The translations under genes and the position numbers were made by a program. From Pelobacter sp. (GTDB taxonomy: Bacteria; Desulfobacterota; Desulfuromonadia; Geobacterales; Pseudopelobacteraceae), in assembly GCA_030824515.1 (NCBI GenBank), contig JAVBXN010000016.1:1-64000 (forward strand): a stretch of 64,000 nucleotides of DNA, given 5' to 3'. A model generated the notes under the pieces. That model had not been told where the DNA came from. It saw only the letters and a list, made by a program, of their open reading frames with translations, and did not search any database. Shown one piece after another: positions 21,101 through 28,251 of this stretch (position 1 is its first letter; every line of letters starts with the position of its first letter).

Positions 21101-21745
21101 GTTATTCGCCACATAGACCTTGTTGGTCACCGGGTTCACCGCTACGACATCGGGAGACGATCCCGTCGTCACGGACGTGGTGGTGTTGGTGGCGCCGTCG
21201 ATCAGCGTGACGTTGTTGCTGTTCCTATTCACCACGTAGACCTTGTTGGTAGCCGGGTTCACCGCCACGGCCCTGGGATTCGTCCCAGCCGTCACGGTTG
21301 TGGTGACGTTGGTAGCGCCGTCAATCACTGTCACGTTATTACTGTTGTAATTGGCCACATAGACCTTGTTGGTCAACGGGTTCACCGCCACGGCATAGGG
21401 AGACGATCCCGTCGTCACGGTCGTGGTGGTGTTGGTGATGCCGTCGATCACCGTCACGGTGTTGCTGCCCATATTCGCCACGTAGGCCTTGTTGGTCAAC
21501 GGGTTCACCGCCACGGCATACGGATTCGTCCCAGTCGTCACGGTTGTGGTGACGTTGGTAGCGCCGTCGATCACTGTCACGTTATTGCTGTTGTAATTGG
21601 CCACATAGACCTTGTTGGTCACCGGATTCATCGCCATACCCCAGGGACCTGTTCCCGCCGCCAGGCTGGCGGTAACGATCTCAGCGCGTACAGGCAGGAT
21701 GCCAACATTCAGGGCAAGCAGAATAACAATTCCGATAATACGCAT
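18104..21745 (-). CDS. Exported YVTN-propeller protein with Ig-like modules and C-terminal BNR cassette
   Basis: 1,213 residues. Signal peptide (about 1-22); sixteen YVTN-type repeats of about 41 residues (core NKVYVAN, NNVTVIDG, AVAVNPVT) to about residue 690, enough for two seven- or eight-bladed propellers; two Ig-like modules (about 800-980); a choice-of-anchor/ASPM-like module with INFGGI and a Cys pair (about 990-1090); then BNR blades ending WTAMNGGLP. ATG 21745 follows AAGAGGAGAG. YVTN proteins are surface-layer or secreted proteins in archaea and bacteria. The repeats are close to identical over long stretches of DNA, so copy number may change by slippage or unequal exchange. Confidence 0.85.
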   Translation of the reverse strand: MRIIGIVILLALNVGILPVRAEIVTASLAAGTGPWGMAMNPVTNKVYVANYNSNNVTVIDGATNVTTTVTTGTNPYAVAVNPLTNKAYVANMGSNTVTVIDGITNTTTTVTTGSSPYAVAVNPLTNKVYVANYNSNNVTVIDGATNVTTTVTAGTNPRAVAVNPATNKVYVVNRNSNNVTLIDGATNTTTSVTTGSSPDVVAVNPVTNKVYVANNGSNDVTVINGATNATTTVAAGTNPRAVAVNPVTNKVYVANTGSNNVTVIDGATNATTTVDAGTNPSVVAVNTVTNRVYVANVISNNVTAIDGDSNATTTITVGNIPYAVAVNPVTNKVYVVNRNSNNVTVIDGAGNTTATVTAGTTPYAVAVNQVTNKVYVANSSSNNVTVIDGTGNATTTVTVGNGPQSIVVNPVTNKVYVTCLNDNSVWTIDGATNAAAIVTMSGTGPQAVVVNPVTNKIYAAFPAGNLVMVIDGVTNATTTVTTSGSGARAIAVNPVTNRIYVANYNGNNVTVIDGATNSTAFVTAGTNPYAVAVNPVTNKVYVANSGDNTVTVIDGTSNATTTVTVGSGPQAIAVNPVTNRIYVACFTDNSVRVIDGATNVAAIVTTTASGALSLAVNPATNKIYVASFSDDRVSMIDGATNTISTVTTSGVGPQAVVVNPVTGKIYVANSGSSSVTVATEQQVMGNSLITAITPLAGNQSSDLTPTFTMLSTFYGYTVATYYQADTWQGQWQSFNSAGINRTPALTPGEHILYAFAADGQAATSINTGFGSSPLIGNMTAYWFLVGQDSTSPTVTLATTAISPTNQPFTVTATFSEPVTGFDSSKVSVTNGTIGSFSGSDTDYSFSVTPTGASVTVKVAAGAGKDAAGNDNTAATPLVISYDNTSPNATITGGGTTVNAPFTVTISFDKAVTGLSLANITVSNGTASSLANVTPNLVWTVLITPTGRPGQPVVISVTGVNDSTGNSNTVTPLATMVQPTAALSTTAINFGGITTGTGSDTREAVFTNTSNGAVTIDTITKTGTDQDNFSLTGTCANVATISAGASCTMAISFNPTSAGTKSAAISVTSNASGSPHTVTLSGNGTVSANSIVIDPNSATTLFAGLDGAGVFRSVDSGANWTAATVQPTNLRIKALAFKAGDSTTLYAASYGNGVFKSVNSGDSWAACAVTGLTNLNLISLVIDGTGKLYAGTEGGVFVSADGCGSWTAMNGGLP
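19717..21690 (-). repeat. Sixteen tandem YVTN-encoding repeats of about 123 bp
   Basis: The unit is about 123 bp with high nucleotide conservation (for example the segment encoding Ala-Val-Ala-Val-Asn-Pro recurs nearly unchanged). Copies 10, 11, 14 and 15 are one codon longer and more divergent, which suggests an older core and a more recently amplified N-terminal half. Confidence 0.8.
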
Positions 21746-21761
21746 TAGATCTCTCCTCTTA

Positions 21762-21880
21762 TTACGGCAACCCGCTATTCATCGTCGCCCATGTCCCACA
21801 GCCATCCAGACTGACAAACACCCCTGCCTCGCTTCCGGCGTAGGAGTAGCTTGCGAGGGTAGAGCTTGCAAGGGTCGCGT
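21762..21880 (-). pseudogene. Orphan 3' fragment of the BNR propeller cassette
   Basis: In the minus frame ending at TAA 21762-21764, about 38 codons read as the end of the shared cassette: YAGSEAGVFVSLDGCGTW then ATMNSGLP. Upstream, the frame passes through a small duplicated stretch (TLASSTLAS) and meets a stop near 21882. There is no start or RBS. It sits directly upstream of the YVTN gene and appears to be the remains of another family member. Confidence 0.75.
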
Positions 21881-22143
21881 CTCAACTACCTACAGGATCA
21901 TCTCTTTCTTTCCCTGCCTTCCAGATATCTCTTGAGCGCTTCGTGACAAAAGTCAAAACCATGTATTTAACAGGATAAAAGCGGATAAGATCAAAACCGG
22001 CCCCCTGTTTTAAGCCTTTATCTCATCTTTCGCAGTTGTAAAAACATTGTAACATATTGATATTATTGACAGTACAGCGTCTAGATACATAGTAAGACAG
22101 GTTTGTTCCCCAACAAATCAACTTACATATACAAGGAGACGCT
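21881..22143. other. AT-rich spacer carrying the left flank of an IS stub
   Basis: No gene is recognisable. A TTGACA at 22066-22071 with weak -10-like bases 17-18 bp downstream lies before the small transposase-like start at 22144, and AAGGAGA lies just before that ATG. This looks like the 5' flank of a former insertion sequence. Confidence 0.4.
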
Positions 22144-22230
22144 ATGCAACAGAATGTAACAGAGATTTCCTCTGTTGAAAACCAGATCAACCTGTTCTTT
22201 CATAATCATTCTCTTGGTAAGTTGCTTTGA
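22144..22230 (+). pseudogene. Truncated 5' end of a transposase-like gene
   Basis: A good RBS (AAGGAGA, 22133-22139) precedes an ATG and 28 codons beginning MQQNVTEISSVENQINLFF and ending HSLGKLL, then a stop created at the junction with unrelated DNA. The string resembles the N-terminus of IS4/IS1380-like transposases with a Gly-Lys-Leu-Leu motif, recalled rather than searched. From 22225 on, the DNA matches the region starting at 18067, so the gene was cut by a rearrangement. Confidence 0.45.
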
Positions 22231-22261
22231 CATTCCTTCAGCCTTCAGCCTTAAGCCTGCC

Positions 22262-22985
22262 TCACGGTAACCCGCTGTTCATAGGGGTCCACAACCCGCA
22301 GCCATCCGCACTCGCAAATACCCCGTCCTCCGTCCCGGCGTAGAGCTTGCCGCTGCCGTCAATCTGCAATGACAGAATGTTCAGGTTCGCCGGCTGGCCG
22401 CTGCAACTGATCCAGCTTGCGCCGCTGTCGCTGCTCTTCCAGATACCGCTGCCGTAGGTGACTGTATATAGGGATCCCGGAGTCGTCGGATAGAATAGAA
22501 GTGCCTTGACACGGAGGTTGCCCGGCTGTACCGACAGTTTTGTCCAGCTTGCGCCGCTGTCTGTGCTTTTATGGATGCCTTCACCGTCGATGGCCGCATA
22601 TAGGATTGCAGGGGTTGCAGGGTCAGGAACAATAGCAGTGACCTTTATCTGTTGCCAGATGGCATAGAGGGTGACATCAGACTCACCCATGGTGAAACTG
22701 TCTCCACCCTGATACGTCGTGCCGCTGCCGTTAGCTGCTGTGTTCCAGCCGGCAAAGGTATAGCCGGTTCTGGTCAGACCGCCGCTGTTGGCAAGAATGG
22801 TGACACTGTTTTCGTTTGTGTAGTTACCACTGTCCAGCAGAGCGCTGCCGGAGGTAGCGCCGTTGCCGTTGTAGGTGACGGTGTAGCCATTGACAGTGAA
22901 GCTGAGTACCGTTCCAAAGCTGGTGCCTTCCGAGTTCTGGGCAATGGCGCATACAGTAGTACGTCGAACCCGTGGTGAGGCCGGT
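22262..22985 (-). pseudogene. 5'-truncated surface protein: Fn3 scrap, InlB-type repeat, BNR cassette
   Basis: The frame ending at 22262 encodes an Fn3-like tail (CAIAQNSEGTSFGTVLSFTV), an InlB/Flg_new-type repeat (TYNGNGATSG to LYAIW), then a BNR cassette ending WTPMNSGLP. It lacks a signal peptide and a credible start. The upstream 60 or so codons of the same open frame (to 23161) are out-of-frame sequence over a broken BTAD domain and are not counted. An extra base near the Tyr-Tyr preceding Cys shifts the frame at the join. The cassette has only the outer blades of the copy at 11848: the middle 381 bp are missing in frame. Confidence 0.75.
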
Positions 22986-23190
22986 GTAGAATTCTTCCTG
23001 GAGTTCGTCGGTCTCGATCCCTTTTTCATAGAGTTCGATCGATTTGTGCCACTTTTTCCGTTCGCCATAAAGCCGCCCCGCCAGCTCGACAAGACGCGCG
23101 AACCGGCTCCGCAGCCGCTACCGCATGGCGGCTCCGGCGGAGAATCCCGCATCGTCAGCAAGGAAGTTGCCGTTGTACATGGCGAGCGCC
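22986..23190 (-). pseudogene. Remnant of a BTAD (transcriptional activator) domain
   Basis: In a minus frame different from the open one, the translation reads ALAMYNGNFLADDAGF, an in-frame TAG at 23118-23120, then RLRSRFARLVELAGRLYGE and SIELYEKGIETDELQEEFY. This matches the pattern of the bacterial transcriptional activator domain (TPR-like, SARP/MalT-type regulators). Start, DNA-binding part and ATPase are absent. It is fused at about 22985 to the Fn3 scrap of the neighbouring pseudogene. Confidence 0.7.
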
Positions 23191-23220
23191 TTAATTATAT
23201 GCCGCAAAAAAGAATTACAA

Positions 23221-23700
23221 TCATTTGCAGGTGCCGTTTTCCAGACTTACCTTCATCAGTTCGGCAAACATCCGGCGTGCCTCCGGATCGGAAATTGCCG
23301 ACGACTGTTCTTCTATTAGGGCCAACTGGGCAACGGTAAGAGGCTTTGGTGGGGGCATTTCAGGTTCTTCATCGACAACCGCCTTCTGGACTTTTCCGGC
23401 CTTGAGCACTATTTCACGCACGACCTCTCCACCCAGACGACTGTTGAGCTTTTCCTTCATCATGCCGGTCATGAAACGCAGTTCCTGGATCCAGGGAGCG
23501 CTGGAGACCGCCACGGTCAGGGTTCCGTTGATGATCCTCAGCGGTTGGGCTCGAGCGGCAACCGTTGCTCCGACCACATCGGGCCAGACCCGCCAGATTT
23601 CGGCCTCGCGCAGTCGTTCCGCCAGTCCCAGGCCCTGAAGACACTCCTGGACCAGACCCGGCAATGGCCGGGGAAAAGGCATTCTAGGACGCTTTGCCAT
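23221..23700 (-). CDS. DUF721 / DciA-like protein
   Basis: 159 residues. The N-terminal part (about 15-95) fits DUF721: EIWRVWPDVVGATVAARAQP, then VSSAPWIQELRFM. The C-terminal third is charged and probably flexible. DUF721 proteins related to DciA help load replicative helicase in bacteria lacking DnaC/DnaI; membership in that role is inferred. The ATG at 23700 overlaps the end of the upstream membrane-protein gene by 17 bp, which suggests translational coupling. Confidence 0.8.
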   Translation of the reverse strand: MAKRPRMPFPRPLPGLVQECLQGLGLAERLREAEIWRVWPDVVGATVAARAQPLRIINGTLTVAVSSAPWIQELRFMTGMMKEKLNSRLGGEVVREIVLKAGKVQKAVVDEEPEMPPPKPLTVAQLALIEEQSSAISDPEARRMFAELMKVSLENGTCK

Positions 23701-23950
23701 CTTGCTGTTTCCGGCGGCTTATGATTCCGCCGACGATCTGTCCCGCAATCGAACCGCCCAGCGTCAAGGGGATGAAATGCCAGCTGATGCCCGCTTTCAA
23801 TCGTAAAAGCACGATGAATGGAATTGGAAGATGGATCAGCAGAAACCACATGAAAGAATATTTTGCGTAGTTTTGACGGAGATAACCGCACGGTATGCTG
23901 ATGATGAATGACAGGATAATGAGCCCGACAACCAGGATTGTGCCTTGCAT
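23684..23950 (-). CDS. Small membrane protein of unknown function
   Basis: 88 residues with two to three hydrophobic segments (about 2-20, 30-50, 58-78) and a Lys/Arg-rich tail (SRRKQQDGKAS). Start ATG 23950 is preceded by AAAGGAG at a normal distance; a longer frame to 24004 would add a stretch without an RBS. It is followed with overlap by the DUF721 gene. No family recognised. Confidence 0.65.
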   Translation of the reverse strand: MQGTILVVGLIILSFIISIPCGYLRQNYAKYSFMWFLLIHLPIPFIVLLRLKAGISWHFIPLTLGGSIAGQIVGGIISRRKQQDGKAS

Positions 23951-24050
23951 GAACAACTCCTTTTGGGCATAGTAGAAAGCCGCAATAGTTTTGTCAACCA
24001 GCATTCCATTTATTACTTGGGGTCAGGACATACATATGGAGAAACGTACA

Positions 24051-24338
24051 ATGGTTCAGGATGGACAGTTATTGGCGGTGTTCAACTCCGCACATCGGGT
24101 GATGAAGGCTGAAAGCGTGCTCAAGGCCAGATCGCTGCCGGTTCTGCTGATCCCGGCACCGAGAGCACTTTCGGCAGATTGCGGCCTGGCTCTCCGCTAT
24201 GACGAAAATGCGGGCGACGGAGTGATGCAAGTTCTTGCCGAGGAGCAGCTATTGCCGGCCTTTGTCTGCCGCAGGATTGCCGGCGGAAAATATGAGACTG
24301 TCTGGCAAGGCAACGAAGGCGAACCTTCAAAATTGTGA
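24051..24338 (+). CDS. DUF3343 putative Se/S carrier protein
   Basis: 95 residues from ATG 24051, preceded by GGAG 9 nt upstream; an in-frame ATG at 24036 is possible. Pattern LAVFNSAHRVMKAESVLK then PVLLIPAPRALSADCGLALR fits DUF3343, small proteins usually encoded beside YedF or selenium/sulfur trafficking genes. The Cys in the Ser-Ala-Asp-Cys-Gly motif is the likely functional residue. yedF follows 9 bp later, so the pair is almost certainly one operon. Confidence 0.85.
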   Translation: MVQDGQLLAVFNSAHRVMKAESVLKARSLPVLLIPAPRALSADCGLALRYDENAGDGVMQVLAEEQLLPAFVCRRIAGGKYETVWQGNEGEPSKL

Positions 24339-24347
24339 GGTAACAAA

Positions 24348-24923
24348 ATGGATACGATAGACTGTCGTGACATGGCCTGCCCGGCGCCGGTATTAACGGT
24401 AAAGAAGGCGCTCGAACAACAGGGCGGGATCCGGGTGCGCCTTGATGATGGCGCCCCACGCGAAAACGTGGCCCGCTTTGCCAGGAACAGGGGCTTTGAA
24501 GTTCTGGAGGAACGGCAGGACAACGGCTGGCTGCTGACAATCAATGCCGGCAGCATCGACCCTGCCGCACAGACCGTAACGGAACCGGGCGATACGGTGT
24601 TGCTGTTTACATCGGACCGGCTTGGCGACGGTCCCGAGGAGCTGGGCCGGCTCCTGATGAAAAACCTCATTTTCACACTGCTTGAGAGTGCGGCGATGCC
24701 ATCCAGGATGATGTTTCTGAACAGCGGGGTACGGCTGACTACGGAAGGTTCGGATGTTCTCGAAGCGCTGGACAAACTGGCCGGGATGGGCGTCGAAATC
24801 CTGTCGTGCGGCCTCTGCCTGGACTTCCTCGGACTCAAGGAGAAACTGCGCTCCGGCGCTACGAGCAACATGCTGACGACCGTTGAGTCAATTCTTTCGA
24901 CCGCAAGGGTAATACGGCTTTAA
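24348..24923 (+). CDS. yedF: YedF, TusA-DsrE fusion (selenium metabolism-associated sulfurtransferase-like)
   Basis: 191 residues. N-terminal TusA-like domain with the Cys-Pro-x-Pro motif (C11-P-A-P); C-terminal DsrE/F-like domain (about 85-191) with a Cys pair in LSCGLCLDF near 145-153. Proteins of this layout accompany selenium-utilisation genes and are thought to move sulfur or selenium as persulfide/perselenide. It lies immediately downstream of the DUF3343 gene; no selD or selA is in the window, so the selenium link rests on family knowledge. Confidence 0.88.
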   Translation: MDTIDCRDMACPAPVLTVKKALEQQGGIRVRLDDGAPRENVARFARNRGFEVLEERQDNGWLLTINAGSIDPAAQTVTEPGDTVLLFTSDRLGDGPEELGRLLMKNLIFTLLESAAMPSRMMFLNSGVRLTTEGSDVLEALDKLAGMGVEILSCGLCLDFLGLKEKLRSGATSNMLTTVESILSTARVIRL

Positions 24924-24936
24924 AAACAAATAGTTC

Positions 24937-24966
24937 TTGACAGTCGTCGCTACAAGCCTTTATAGT
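24937..24966 (+). promoter_or_regulatory. Sigma70-type promoter upstream of ffh
   Basis: TTGACA (24937-24942) and TATAGT (24961-24966) are spaced by 18 bp, about 45 bp before the ffh ATG. It probably drives the ffh-rpsP-rimM-trmD-rplS block. Confidence 0.65.
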
Positions 24967-25012
24967 GATCCCCTTTTGGGATATCTCTTTAGCAGGGACA
25001 GTATTATCCACG

Positions 25013-26374
25013 ATGTTTGACAGCCTATCCGACAAGCTGGAGTCAGCCTTTAAAAAACTTCGCGGTCTTGGAGTAATGACCGAGGACAACATCAAGGACG
25101 CGTTGCGCGAAGTTCGCCTGGCGCTGCTTGAGGCTGACGTAAACTTCAAGGTTGTCAAGGACTTCGTAGAGAATGTCCGCCTGAAGGCGGTCGGCACAGA
25201 GGTTATCAACAGCCTTTCACCCGGGCAGCAGGTTGTCAGGATCGTACACGACGAACTGGTGGCTATCATGGGTGGCGGCGAGGACAACTCCCTCGACCTG
25301 GCTGCAAAGCCTCCGGTTGCGATCATGATGGTCGGACTCCAGGGAGCTGGCAAGACGACCACCTGCGGCAAGCTGGGCAACCTGCTTAAAAAGCAGAAAC
25401 GCCGCCCGCTGCTGGTTCCGGCTGACGTTTACCGTCCGGCCGCCATCGAACAGCTCAGAACCGTCGGTCGCCAGCTCGGCCTTGAAGTATTCAACTCATC
25501 CGCCGACCAGAAGCCGGTCGATATCTGCAGCGCAGCCATGCGCTTCGCCGAGCTGAACGGCTACGACACGGTCATACTCGATACCGCCGGACGTCATCAG
25601 ATCGACGATTACCTGATGAACGAGCTGGCCGAGATCAAGGCTGCCGTACAGCCGCGCGAGATTCTGTTCGTGGCCGATGCCATGACCGGCCAGGAAGCCG
25701 TAAATGTTGCCGGCGGCTTCAATGATCGACTGGAAATCAGCGGCGTTGTGCTCTCCAAGCTGGATGGCGACGCTAAGGGCGGAGCCGCCCTTTCAATCAA
25801 GGCGGTTACCGGCAAGCCGGTAAAGTTCGTCGGGTTGGGAGAGAAGCTGGACGCCCTTGAGGTGTTCCATGCCGATCGTCTGGTTTCGCGCATACTCGGC
25901 ATGGGTGACGTACTGACCCTGGTGGAGAAAGCCCAGTCAGTCTTTGATGAGAAGGAAACCGCGCTTCTTCAGAAGAAGATGAAGAAGAACCAGTTCGACC
26001 TGGAAGATTTTCTGACACAAATGCAGCAGATCAAGAAAATGGGATCGATGGAATCGATCATGGGCATGATCCCGGGCATGGGCAAGATGATGAAGCAGAT
26101 GAAGGGCGCCCAGCCCAGTGAGAACGAAATCAAGCGTATTGAAGCGATCATCCGGTCGATGACTCCCGGAGAGCGCTCCAATCACGGCATCATAAACGGC
26201 AGCCGCCGACTTCGCATAGCCAAGGGAAGCGGGACTACGGTCCAGGAAGTCAACCAGCTGCTGAAAAGATTCACGGAAGCGCAGAAGATGATCAAGCAGC
26301 TGCAAAAGCTTGGACCAAAGGGACTCATGAAAGGCCTGGGAGGATTGGGCAAGGGAATGATGCCGTTCGGATAA
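25013..26374 (+). CDS. ffh: Signal recognition particle GTPase Ffh
   Basis: 453 residues, standard Ffh length. N domain (1 to about 95), G domain with G1 [16 protein letters not shown] and the [10 protein letters not shown] motif, then a Met-rich M domain ([16 protein letters not shown] and further) that holds signal peptides and 4.5S RNA. It directs nascent membrane proteins to the FtsY receptor. Start ATG 25013 is chosen as it yields the canonical [10 protein letters not shown] beginning; an upstream GTG in frame (24965) overlaps the promoter. First gene of a ribosome-linked operon. Confidence 0.97.
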   Translation: MFDSLSDKLESAFKKLRGLGVMTEDNIKDALREVRLALLEADVNFKVVKDFVENVRLKAVGTEVINSLSPGQQVVRIVHDELVAIMGGGEDNSLDLAAKPPVAIMMVGLQGAGKTTTCGKLGNLLKKQKRRPLLVPADVYRPAAIEQLRTVGRQLGLEVFNSSADQKPVDICSAAMRFAELNGYDTVILDTAGRHQIDDYLMNELAEIKAAVQPREILFVADAMTGQEAVNVAGGFNDRLEISGVVLSKLDGDAKGGAALSIKAVTGKPVKFVGLGEKLDALEVFHADRLVSRILGMGDVLTLVEKAQSVFDEKETALLQKKMKKNQFDLEDFLTQMQQIKKMGSMESIMGMIPGMGKMMKQMKGAQPSENEIKRIEAIIRSMTPGERSNHGIINGSRRLRIAKGSGTTVQEVNQLLKRFTEAQKMIKQLQKLGPKGLMKGLGGLGKGMMPFG

Positions 26375-26438
26375 CAACCAGAACCGCACTACGGTTTATA
26401 CTAAAACATCGCAGAAGGAAAAATCAGGAGGAAACACA

Positions 26439-26705
26439 ATGGCAACAAAAATCAGGCTTGCTCGCGCAGGTGCTAAAAAAAGACCTTTCTACCAGATAGT
26501 AGTAGCTGACGAGCGCTGCCGCAGAGATGGCCGTTTTATTGAGAACGTCGGCACCTACGACCCGACCAAGAATCCGGCTGTAGTCAAACTGAACAACGAA
26601 AAGGCTCTGGCCTGGCTTGACAAGGGCGCACAGCCGACCGATACAGTTCGCCAGATTTTGAAGAATGCGGGCCTGCTTGACAAGGTGACAGCAGCGGCCG
26701 CTTAG
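26439..26705 (+). CDS. rpsP: 30S ribosomal protein S16
   Basis: 88 residues, starting [20 protein letters not shown], diagnostic for bacterial S16, with [13 protein letters not shown]-like text in the middle ([12 protein letters not shown]). AGGAGG precedes the ATG. S16 assists 30S assembly. It lies 64 bp after ffh and 53 bp before the KH gene, in the order common to many bacteria. Confidence 0.97.
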   Translation: MATKIRLARAGAKKRPFYQIVVADERCRRDGRFIENVGTYDPTKNPAVVKLNNEKALAWLDKGAQPTDTVRQILKNAGLLDKVTAAAA

Positions 26706-26758
26706 AGTATCCAGATACCCGGTCCGCCGGTCATTCAATATGAGCAGAGGATACCGCC

Positions 26759-26989
26759 ATGAAGACACTTGTTGAAACCATCGCAAAGGCACTGGTAGAT
26801 GATCCGACTCAAGTAAATGCCACCGAGGAGACGGAAGAGGAAACTCTGGTCATCAAACTGACCGTCGCCAAGGAAGACATGGGGCGAATTATCGGCAAGG
26901 AAGGACGAACCGCCAAGGCGATACGAACTATCCTTAATGCAGTGTCTACCAAGGACAACAGGAAGGCGATTCTCAAGATTGTCGAATAA
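26759..26989 (+). CDS. khpA: KH-domain RNA-binding protein (KhpA/YlqC type)
   Basis: 76 residues, a single KH domain with the GxxG-type loop in IGKEGRTAKAIRTIL. Family members bind RNA, often with KhpB, and affect cell division and ribosome-related processes. Position between rpsP and rimM is the usual one. Its TAA is followed directly by the rimM ATG. Confidence 0.93.
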   Translation: MKTLVETIAKALVDDPTQVNATEETEEETLVIKLTVAKEDMGRIIGKEGRTAKAIRTILNAVSTKDNRKAILKIVE

Positions 26990-27511
26990 ATGAGTGATCA
27001 GGATGAAATGATTACCGTGGGCAAGATCATTGGCACCCACGGAATCAAAGGACAATTGAAAGTATTCTCGTATTCCGGGAATATTGAAAGCCTGCAGAAC
27101 TCGGGCACCGCATTTCTGAAAGGAAAGAGCGGCCTGCTGCAGGAATACGTTATCAAGGGGGTTTCCGCCCATTCCGGCGGATTCCTGCTTTCGCTTGACG
27201 ATTTCAACGATATCAACCAGGTATTGCCGCTTGTGGGCAATGAACTCTGCCTGAAACGGAGCCAGCTTCCCGAACCGGCCGAAGACGAATATTACTGGCG
27301 CGACCTGATCGGACTGATGGTTTTTACCGATGATGGTCAGGAGCTTGGAAAACTGGTTGATATCTTTGAAACCGGCAGCAGCGATATCTACGTAGTACGC
27401 GGCGATGAGCGGGAGTATCTGATTCCAGCCATTGCCGATGTGATTTCACTGGTCGATATCAGCGGAAACAGAATGGTGATCACGCCTTTGGACGGCTTGC
27501 TGGATCTATGA
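26990..27511 (+). CDS. rimM: Ribosome maturation factor RimM
   Basis: 173 residues. N-terminal beta-barrel begins [17 protein letters not shown] (RimM hallmark); the C-terminal PRC-barrel contains [16 protein letters not shown] and ends [12 protein letters not shown]. RimM binds S19 and supports 30S head maturation. Start abuts the preceding stop and the end overlaps trmD by 4 bp (ATGA), indicating coupled translation. Confidence 0.96.
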   Translation: MSDQDEMITVGKIIGTHGIKGQLKVFSYSGNIESLQNSGTAFLKGKSGLLQEYVIKGVSAHSGGFLLSLDDFNDINQVLPLVGNELCLKRSQLPEPAEDEYYWRDLIGLMVFTDDGQELGKLVDIFETGSSDIYVVRGDEREYLIPAIADVISLVDISGNRMVITPLDGLLDL

Positions 27512-28251
27512 GATTCGACATATTGACCCTCTTTACAGGGATGTTCAGTGGACCGTTCGATGAGAGCATCATAAAAAGGGCCAAAGACAAACAGCTCATT
27601 GACATCACGTTGCACAATATCCGCGACTACGCTACCGACAGGCATCAAACCGCCGACGATGCTCCCTATGGCGGCGGAGCCGGCATGGTCATGAAAGCGG
27701 AGCCGCTGGCAGCCTGCATTACTGCGGTCAAGGAACTCAGGCCCGATTCCATGGTCGTGCTCACCTCTCCCCAGGGAAGGCCCCTGACCCATCGGGTGGC
27801 ATCGGATCTGGCGAAAAAAGCGGGACTGATCATAGTCTGCGGGCGCTACGAAGGAATCGACGAGCGAATTCGCACTCTGTACGCCGAGGACGACATATCG
27901 CTTGGCGACTTCGTACTGTCGGGCGGTGAAATTGCGGCGATGGCGATTGTGGACGCCACGACCAGACTGATCCCGGGCGTGCTCGGCAGTTGCGAGTCGG
28001 CCGGCACCGATTCATTTGGCGATGGACTGCTGGAGTATCCCCAATATACCCGTCCGCCACTCTTCATGGGAATCGAAGTACCGCCGACACTGCTCTCGGG
28101 CAATCATGAGCTGATCAGAAAGTGGCGGCGCAAGGAGTCGTTGCGCAAGTCCCGACATTTGCGTCCTGACCTGCTTTCGGAAATCACGTTGTCCAAAGAA
28201 GATTTGAAGATGCTGCACGAGATCGCGCGGGAGGATGACTGTGGCATGTAA
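27508..28251 (+). CDS. trmD: tRNA (guanine-N1-)-methyltransferase TrmD
   Basis: 247 residues, beginning [18 protein letters not shown] trefoil-knot motifs are visible: [30 protein letters not shown] and [13 protein letters not shown]. It methylates G37 of tRNAs with a G at 36, preventing +1 frameshifts. Start overlaps rimM (ATGA) and its end overlaps the next methyltransferase gene. Confidence 0.97.
   Translation: MRFDILTLFTGMFSGPFDESIIKRAKDKQLIDITLHNIRDYATDRHQTADDAPYGGGAGMVMKAEPLAACITAVKELRPDSMVVLTSPQGRPLTHRVASDLAKKAGLIIVCGRYEGIDERIRTLYAEDDISLGDFVLSGGEIAAMAIVDATTRLIPGVLGSCESAGTDSFGDGLLEYPQYTRPPLFMGIEVPPTLLSGNHELIRKWRRKESLRKSRHLRPDLLSEITLSKEDLKMLHEIAREDDCGM

Noticed and set aside
19717-21690. 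Possible CRISPR array
   Set aside because: Units are about 123 bp, in frame, and translate to YVTN repeats; there are no short identical repeats with unique spacers.
22986-23161. First about 60 residues of the 299-codon frame ending at 22262
   Set aside because: They have no signal peptide, no RBS and lie out of frame over a recognisable BTAD domain; the open frame is accidental.
24965-25012. Upstream GTG start for ffh
   Set aside because: It would overlap the -10 element TATAGT and add a non-homologous stretch; the ATG at 25013 gives the canonical Ffh start.
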